DNA of 64,000 nucleotides from Bradyrhizobium vignae (GTDB taxonomy: Bacteria > Pseudomonadota > Alphaproteobacteria > Rhizobiales > Xanthobacteraceae): positions 62,001 through 126,000 of the forward strand of contig NZ_RDQF01000018.1 in NCBI RefSeq assembly GCF_004114425.1, read 5' to 3'. Positions 59,916 through 64,000 of the stretch are shown here, in pieces (positions within the stretch are counted from its first letter, which is position 1; each line of letters opens with the position of its first letter). A model generated the notes under the pieces. The model ran no database searches and was not told where the DNA came from. It worked only from the letters and a program-made list of their open reading frames with translations. The position numbers were made by a program, and so were the translations under genes.

Positions 59916-60191
59916 ATGCAATATTTCGTCGTGATGATCGATTATGGGCGGCGGGGCCGCGAGGCGGTGGTCGATCCCGAAATCACAAGGCGCGAGGTCG
60001 TCTCCCGGATCGCCTCGGGCGAATACCAGAACATCTCGTTCATCCACGAAATCGTCGAGAATGCGGTCGAGGATGTGACCGAGGCCATCCTGAGTGAGGC
60101 TGCCTTGCCCCAAATCCCGCCCGAAGATGTCGACCTCCAGGCAATCCGCCTTGATCACACCCGCGATCTGCACAAGCACGATCGGACGTGA
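59916..60191 (+). CDS. Small hypothetical protein (91 aa), predicted S24-regulon member
   Basis: Begins MQYFVVMIDYGRRGREAVVD and continues EITRREVVSRIASGEYQNIS, FIHEIVENAVEDVTEAIL. AGGA (59904-59907) is eight bases before the ATG at 59916; an upstream frame start overlaps the promoter and is wrong. The family is unknown to me, but the regular alternation of strand and helix suggests a compact soluble protein. Regulated position after O4 suggests a stress or DNA-damage function. Confidence 0.7.
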   Translation: MQYFVVMIDYGRRGREAVVDPEITRREVVSRIASGEYQNISFIHEIVENAVEDVTEAILSEAALPQIPPEDVDLQAIRLDHTRDLHKHDRT

Positions 60192-60229
60192 CGCAAGCTG
60201 GGCAGCTCGCGTCACGGCCCGACCGAGCA

Positions 60230-61204
60230 TCAGACCAGGAGAACGGTCGATCCCGTGGTCTTGCGCGCCGCAAGATCGGCATGGGCCTTGGCGGCCTCCT
60301 TCAGCGGATAGGTCTGGTGCACCTCGATCTTGACCGCGCCGGACTTGACGACGTCGAACAGTTCGTTCGCCATCGCAACCAGATTTTCGCGCTTGGCGGC
60401 GTAGGTGAACAACGTCGGACGCGTAACATAGAGCGAGCCCTTCTGGGCGAGCAGGCCGAGATTGAGCGGCTCCACCGCGCCGGAGGACTGGCCGAACAGT
60501 GCGGCGACACCGAGCGGCGCGAGGCAGTCCAGCGACTTCAGGAACGTGTCCTTACCGACGGAGTCGTAAACCACCGGCACTTTCTTGCCACCGGTGATCT
60601 CGTCGACCCGCTTCACGAAATCTTCCCGGGTATAGATGATCACATGGTCGCAGCCATGCGCCTTGGCGAGCTTCGCCTTCTCGTCGTTGCTGACCGTGCC
60701 GATCACGGTCGCGCCGAGATGCTTGGCCCACTGGCTCAAGATCAGGCCTACACCGCCAGCCGCGGCATGAAGCAGGATGGTATCGCCCGCCTTCACCCGA
60801 TAAGTCTGTCGGATCAGATATTGCGTGGTGAGCCCCTTGAGCATCATCGCCGCCGCGGTCTTGTCATCGACGCCGTCGGGCAGCTTCAGCAGACGATCGG
60901 CGGGAATCAGCCGGGCCTCCGAATAGGCCCCGAGCGGCGAGGCGCCATAAGCGACGCGATCGCCCGGCTTCAGATCAGTGACGCCGGGCCCGACCTCCTC
61001 GACGACGCCGGCCGCCTCGCTGCCGAGCCCGCTCGGCAGTTGCGCCGGATAAAGGCCGGAACGGTTATAGATGTCGACGAAATTGAGGCCGACAGCGGTG
61101 TGGCGGATGCGCGCTTCGCCGGGTCCAGGCTTGCCGACGCTGACCTCCTCCCAGACCAGGACTTCCGGACCGCCGGTTTTGTGAAAGCGAATGGCATGCG
61201 TCAT
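60230..61204 (-). CDS. NADPH:quinone oxidoreductase (zeta-crystallin type)
   Basis: A 324-residue MDR-family quinone reductase. HKTGGPEVLVWEEVSVGKPG at the start, GLNFVDIYNRSGLYP, PLPSGLGSEAAGVVEEVGPG-type segment (QLPSGLGSEAAGVVEEV) and the NADPH motif LLHAAAGGVGLILSQWAKHL near residue 150. It lacks zinc-ligand cysteines, as expected. It reduces quinones by one or two electrons. AAGGGAG precedes the ATG. Converges on the 91-residue gene. Confidence 0.92.
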   Translation of the reverse strand: MTHAIRFHKTGGPEVLVWEEVSVGKPGPGEARIRHTAVGLNFVDIYNRSGLYPAQLPSGLGSEAAGVVEEVGPGVTDLKPGDRVAYGASPLGAYSEARLIPADRLLKLPDGVDDKTAAAMMLKGLTTQYLIRQTYRVKAGDTILLHAAAGGVGLILSQWAKHLGATVIGTVSNDEKAKLAKAHGCDHVIIYTREDFVKRVDEITGGKKVPVVYDSVGKDTFLKSLDCLAPLGVAALFGQSSGAVEPLNLGLLAQKGSLYVTRPTLFTYAAKRENLVAMANELFDVVKSGAVKIEVHQTYPLKEAAKAHADLAARKTTGSTVLLV

Positions 61205-61426
61205 GGGCGTGCTCCCTTATCGTTGAGGTGAAAGTCCGAACACCGGATCGGCCTGTCAAATAGGCATTTGGTCCGCCCGTTACAGTACAGAGCCGTAACA
61301 AGAATGTCACAGCGAACGACAAACGGTCGTCGTTCCGTCTCTGTTCGAAAGAGTTGATGAGGGCTCCAGAGCAACCGGAAGTATTTTTTGCGCGGGGTTG
61401 ATGGTCGCCTGCGAGGGAGAGCCGAG

Positions 61427-61627
61427 ATGCCAGCTTATGTTCAGCATCATCTGGATATCGAGATCGCGCCTGTGATTTGCCCCACCTGCATGGGGTTCCT
61501 GCCGATGTATGTGCGCGAGGTCGAGCCGCATTGGAGTCTTGCCAAGATCGACTTCGTCTATGAATGCGCCGATTGCGGAGCCGAGCTTAGACAGACGATC
61601 CGCAAGCCGGAGCCGCTGCGGCACTGA
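61427..61627 (+). CDS. Small zinc-ribbon-like protein (66 aa)
   Basis: Begins MPAYVQHHLDIEIAPVICPT with a CPTC knuckle and a second CADC knuckle, separated by about 30 residues (VYECADCGAELRQTI). GAGGGA at 61413-61418 is well spaced for the ATG at 61427; upstream frame starts are less likely. A small metal-binding protein, perhaps a DNA- or protein-binding adaptor. Function unknown. Confidence 0.7.
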   Translation: MPAYVQHHLDIEIAPVICPTCMGFLPMYVREVEPHWSLAKIDFVYECADCGAELRQTIRKPEPLRH

Positions 61628-61704
61628 TCGCGACCGGCGCCCCGCTCGACTATTTGCGCGAAGCGGAAAAAGCGCCTTTCGCGCGGGTCTGAGGTCTCCC
61701 AAAC

Positions 61705-61745
61705 GAGGCTTGTTCTTTGCCGGGAACGCAGGCAGAACAAGCCTC
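61705..61745 (+). promoter_or_regulatory. 12-bp perfect inverted repeat in the MoxR leader
   Basis: GAGGCTTGTTCT (61705-61716) and AGAACAAGCCTC (61734-61745) pair perfectly around 17 nt. It lies between the zinc-ribbon gene and the GTG of the MoxR ATPase (61773). A weaker extension pairs CCCAAA with TTTGGG further out. It may be an operator, or an RNA hairpin that ends the zinc-ribbon transcript; no T-run follows. Confidence 0.5.
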
Positions 61746-61772
61746 AACCAAGACCTTTGGGAGCGCCCATTC

Positions 61773-62720
61773 GTGGCAGATCAGAAGGCCTCGACCTCGA
61801 TCGAGGCAGTGGAGAGCGGCCTCGCCGCGCAAGGTTATATCGCGAGCCGGCAAATCGCGACCGCCGTCTATTTGTCGCAGCAAATCGAGAAGCCGATCCT
61901 GGTCGAGGGCCCCGCGGGCGTCGGCAAGACCGAGCTTGCCAAGGCCATCGCCGCCTGGCGCGGCATGAAGATGATCCGCCTGCAATGCTACGAGGGCCTC
62001 GACGAGGCCAAGGCGCTCTATGAGTGGAAATACGCCAAGCAGCTTCTCTACACGCAGATCCTCAAGGACAAGCTCGGCGAAGTGCTCGGCGGCGCGCAGA
62101 CGCTGCACGCCGCGCTCGACCAGCTCCATGATTTCGGCGACGTGTTCTTCTCCAAGGAGTTCGTCGAGCCCCGCCCCCTGCTCCAGGCGCTGGAGCAGCC
62201 GGGTGGCTGCGTGCTCTTGATCGACGAGATCGACAAGTCGGATGCGGAATTCGAATCGCTGCTGCTGGAGATCTTGTCCGACTTCCAAGTCACGATCCCC
62301 GAACTCGGAACCGTCTCGGCCATCACGCCGCCGACCGTGATCCTCACCTCCAATAGCGAGCGCGACCTCGGCGACGCCCTGAAGCGGCGCTGCCTGCATC
62401 TGCATATCGGCTTCCCCGAGCAGCGGCTGGAGGAGCGCATCGTCGAAAGCCGCGTACCCGGCATTTCGCAGACGCTGCGCCGGCAGATGGTCGGCTTCAT
62501 CCACGAGATCCGCTCGCTCGATCTGAAGAAGCTGCCCTCGGTCAGCGAGACCATCGACTGGGCGCGCGTACTTGTGTTGCTCCAGGCCGCCGAGCTCGAC
62601 ACCGAGATCATCAAGGACACGCTCAACGTGCTTCTGAAATACGAAGCCGACATCGAGGCCGCAGCGCCGCAGGTGACGACCTTCATTGCCAAGGCGGCGC
62701 GGTCCAACGTCTTCGGTTGA
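61773..62720 (+). CDS. MoxR-family AAA ATPase
   Basis: A 315-residue AAA+ protein with Walker A GPAGVGKTELAKAIA, Walker B LLIDEIDKSD, sensor 1 ILTSNSERDLGDALKRRCLH and a winged C-terminal helical part. I start at the GTG at 61773 (VADQKASTSIEAVESG), with GGGAG nine bases upstream; longer frames overlap the leader hairpin. MoxR ATPases remodel metalloenzyme or other complexes and pair with VWA proteins, exactly as here (next gene, 5 bp gap). CoxD is a related member. Confidence 0.9.
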   Translation: MADQKASTSIEAVESGLAAQGYIASRQIATAVYLSQQIEKPILVEGPAGVGKTELAKAIAAWRGMKMIRLQCYEGLDEAKALYEWKYAKQLLYTQILKDKLGEVLGGAQTLHAALDQLHDFGDVFFSKEFVEPRPLLQALEQPGGCVLLIDEIDKSDAEFESLLLEILSDFQVTIPELGTVSAITPPTVILTSNSERDLGDALKRRCLHLHIGFPEQRLEERIVESRVPGISQTLRRQMVGFIHEIRSLDLKKLPSVSETIDWARVLVLLQAAELDTEIIKDTLNVLLKYEADIEAAAPQVTTFIAKAARSNVFG

Positions 62721-62725
62721 CGCCG

Positions 62726-64000
62726 ATGCGCGAGAATCTCCATCGTTTCTTTCGGGCGGCGCGCGGCGTCGGCGTTCACGTCTCGCCTGCCGAAAGCATC
62801 GATGCGATGCGCGCTGTCGCGCAGGTCGGCATCTCCGACCGCGCCGTCCTGCGCGACGCGCTGCTCCTGACACTTGCCAAGTCGCGGGACGAGAAGCTCG
62901 CGCTCGGCGACTGCTTTGATCTCTTCTTCAGTCAGCCGGAGCCGCGGCAAGACCAGCCCGAAGCCGACAATAACGACACTCCGCAGGACGCGGATCGGAC
63001 GCCTTCCTCCGGCGCTCCCGAAGGTTTGGGCCCGCTCGCGCAGATGCTGCTATCGCAGGACCGCGATACGATCGCGGCCGCCATCGCCAGCGCCTCCGGG
63101 GCGGCCTCCCTTTCCGACATCCGCTACTCCACCCAGCGCGGCATCTTTTCCAGCCGCATCCTCGACGCCATGGGCCTCCAGCGCCTGCGCGACGATCTGG
63201 AGGAGCTGACCGCAACCAACCCGGCACAGGCCGAACGTCTACGCGCCGCGCTCGACGCCTTACGCGAAGCCGTGCGCGATACGGTCTCTCAGGGGCTTGC
63301 ACTCTATGCCCGCGAGGAGGCCGAAAACCTCCGCAACGAGATCCTGCGCAATGCTCCGCTTGCCCGCATCGAGCGGCGCCAAGTCGCCGAGATGCGCGCT
63401 CTCATCCGCCAGATCGCGCGCCGGCTGCGCGAGCGCTATTCCAAGCCGCGCAAGCGCCAGCGCCGCGGCCATCTCGACGTTCGGCGCACGCTCCGCCGCA
63501 ACGCGGCCTGGGGCGGCGTGCCGTTCCTCACGGCATGGAAGCGCAAGCATCGCGACCGGCCGAAGATCGTAGCCCTGTGCGACGTCTCGGGCTCCGTTGC
63601 GCAAGTATCCGATTTCTTTCTGCTGCTGATCCACTCTCTGCACGAGGTGGTCGACGATGTCCGCTCCTTCGCCTTCTCCTCGCACCTGATCGAGGTCAGC
63701 GAGATCCTGGAATCGAAGTCGCCGGAGGAGGCGATGTCCGAGATCATGTCCAAGGTCGGTTTCGGCTCGTCGGATTATGGCTCTTCGCTGGTCGATTTCG
63801 AGAAGGGGTTCATGAGTTCGCTGACGCCGCAGACCACGGTGATCGTGCTCGGCGATGCCCGCAGCAACAATCTCGACCCGCGCGCCGACATTTTGCGCCG
63901 GATCGCCGACCGCTCGAAGCGACTGGTCTGGCTCAATCCCGAGGGTCGGCTCGCCTGGGGCTTGGGCGATTCCGAGATGCCGCGCTACGCGACCTTCTGC
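62726..64000 (+). CDS. VWA-domain protein (CoxE-like), 3'-truncated by window edge
   Basis: The ATG at 62726 begins MRENLHRFFRAARGVGVHVS, five bases after the MoxR stop, and the frame stays open to the last base (425 codons visible). The N-terminal part is helical (CoxE-type), and the C-terminal part is a von Willebrand A domain with the MIDAS motif DVSGS (KIVALCDVSGSVAQVSDFFL) and later VIVLGDARSNN. MoxR-VWA pairs act as a chaperone unit, for example in maturation of CO dehydrogenase; the client here is unknown. Confidence 0.9.
   Translation, partial: MRENLHRFFRAARGVGVHVSPAESIDAMRAVAQVGISDRAVLRDALLLTLAKSRDEKLALGDCFDLFFSQPEPRQDQPEADNNDTPQDADRTPSSGAPEGLGPLAQMLLSQDRDTIAAAIASASGAASLSDIRYSTQRGIFSSRILDAMGLQRLRDDLEELTATNPAQAERLRAALDALREAVRDTVSQGLALYAREEAENLRNEILRNAPLARIERRQVAEMRALIRQIARRLRERYSKPRKRQRRGHLDVRRTLRRNAAWGGVPFLTAWKRKHRDRPKIVALCDVSGSVAQVSDFFLLLIHSLHEVVDDVRSFAFSSHLIEVSEILESKSPEEAMSEIMSKVGFGSSDYGSSLVDFEKGFMSSLTPQTTVIVLGDARSNNLDPRADILRRIADRSKRLVWLNPEGRLAWGLGDSEMPRYATFC

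Noticed and set aside
60188..60215. GTGACGC / GCGTCAC inverted repeat between convergent genes
   Set aside because: Only seven bp with a 14-nt loop and no T-run; too weak to call a terminator.
1..64000. tRNA, rRNA, CRISPR arrays, integrase or transposase genes
   Set aside because: I looked for cloverleaf-like and repeat-spacer patterns and for recombinase motifs and saw none; a dedicated scan could still find a tRNA.

Overview
The window is GC-rich alphaproteobacterial DNA that looks like a Bradyrhizobium-type chromosome (Nitrobacteraceae). This is inferred from gene content: GcrA-type cell-cycle regulator, many CoA-dependent aromatic-catabolism genes, TRAP and Ssu/Tau-type ABC transporters, phasin, CHAD protein, and several small proteins and intergenic repeats I associate with that group. 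No rRNA, tRNA, CRISPR array, prophage or complete insertion sequence was found. Taxonomy is an inference.

Layout. 1-2.2 kb: 3' part of a molybdenum hydroxylase large subunit coupled to a ModA-like protein. 2.2-7.7 kb: TRAP transporter plus SDR operon, divergent from a cyclase (metal hydrolase) gene across a 27-bp inverted repeat, then a Crp/Fnr regulator. 7.7-15.8 kb: a stress or low-oxygen module. A frameshifted universal stress protein and a Pat-like acyl-CoA synthetase/acetyltransferase face an alcohol dehydrogenase - phosphotransferase/ATPase - CHAD operon, with an FNR/FixK-type box between them. 15.8-16.3 kb: degenerate DNA with a BON-domain remnant and two kinds of intergenic repeat.

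16.3-32.4 kb is the most coherent system. It holds an aryl-CoA ligase, a RidA deaminase, a MarR regulator, an ABC solute-binding protein, a cupin, a flavin monooxygenase, a hybrid monooxygenase/old-yellow-enzyme protein of the salicylyl-CoA 5-hydroxylase / 2-aminobenzoyl-CoA monooxygenase-reductase type, an enoyl-CoA hydratase, an SDR and a five-gene operon (hydrolase, acyl-CoA dehydrogenase, acyl-CoA ligase, opine-type dehydrogenase, 3-hydroxyacyl-CoA dehydrogenase). Six copies of one 14-bp operator (TTTTA-N4-TMAAA) sit at its promoters, predicting a single MarR regulon for CoA-dependent breakdown of an aromatic acid, possibly 2-aminobenzoate. 32.4-43 kb: a second catabolic set with a NicX-like ring-cleaving dioxygenase, an SsuABC-type importer, an IlvD/Edd dehydratase, a hydroxyacid dehydrogenase, a two-component flavin monooxygenase and a CaiB CoA-transferase.

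43-48.9 kb: small conserved-looking proteins, a strong hairpin terminator, an NRAMP-related transporter lacking the canonical metal motifs, and arginase. 48.9-55.9 kb: CHASE2-GGDEF-EAL protein (frameshifted), FecR-domain protein, TpsB outer-membrane secretion protein and an alpha/beta hydrolase, a possible sensing/secretion unit without a visible TpsA partner. 56-64 kb: phasin, small proteins, GcrA, an S24 (LexA-like) repressor with three matching operators, quinone oxidoreductase, a zinc-ribbon protein, and a MoxR ATPase / VWA pair running off the end.

Two genes (universal stress protein, CHASE2-GGDEF-EAL) each lack one base relative to an intact frame. These may be true pseudogenes or sequence errors.
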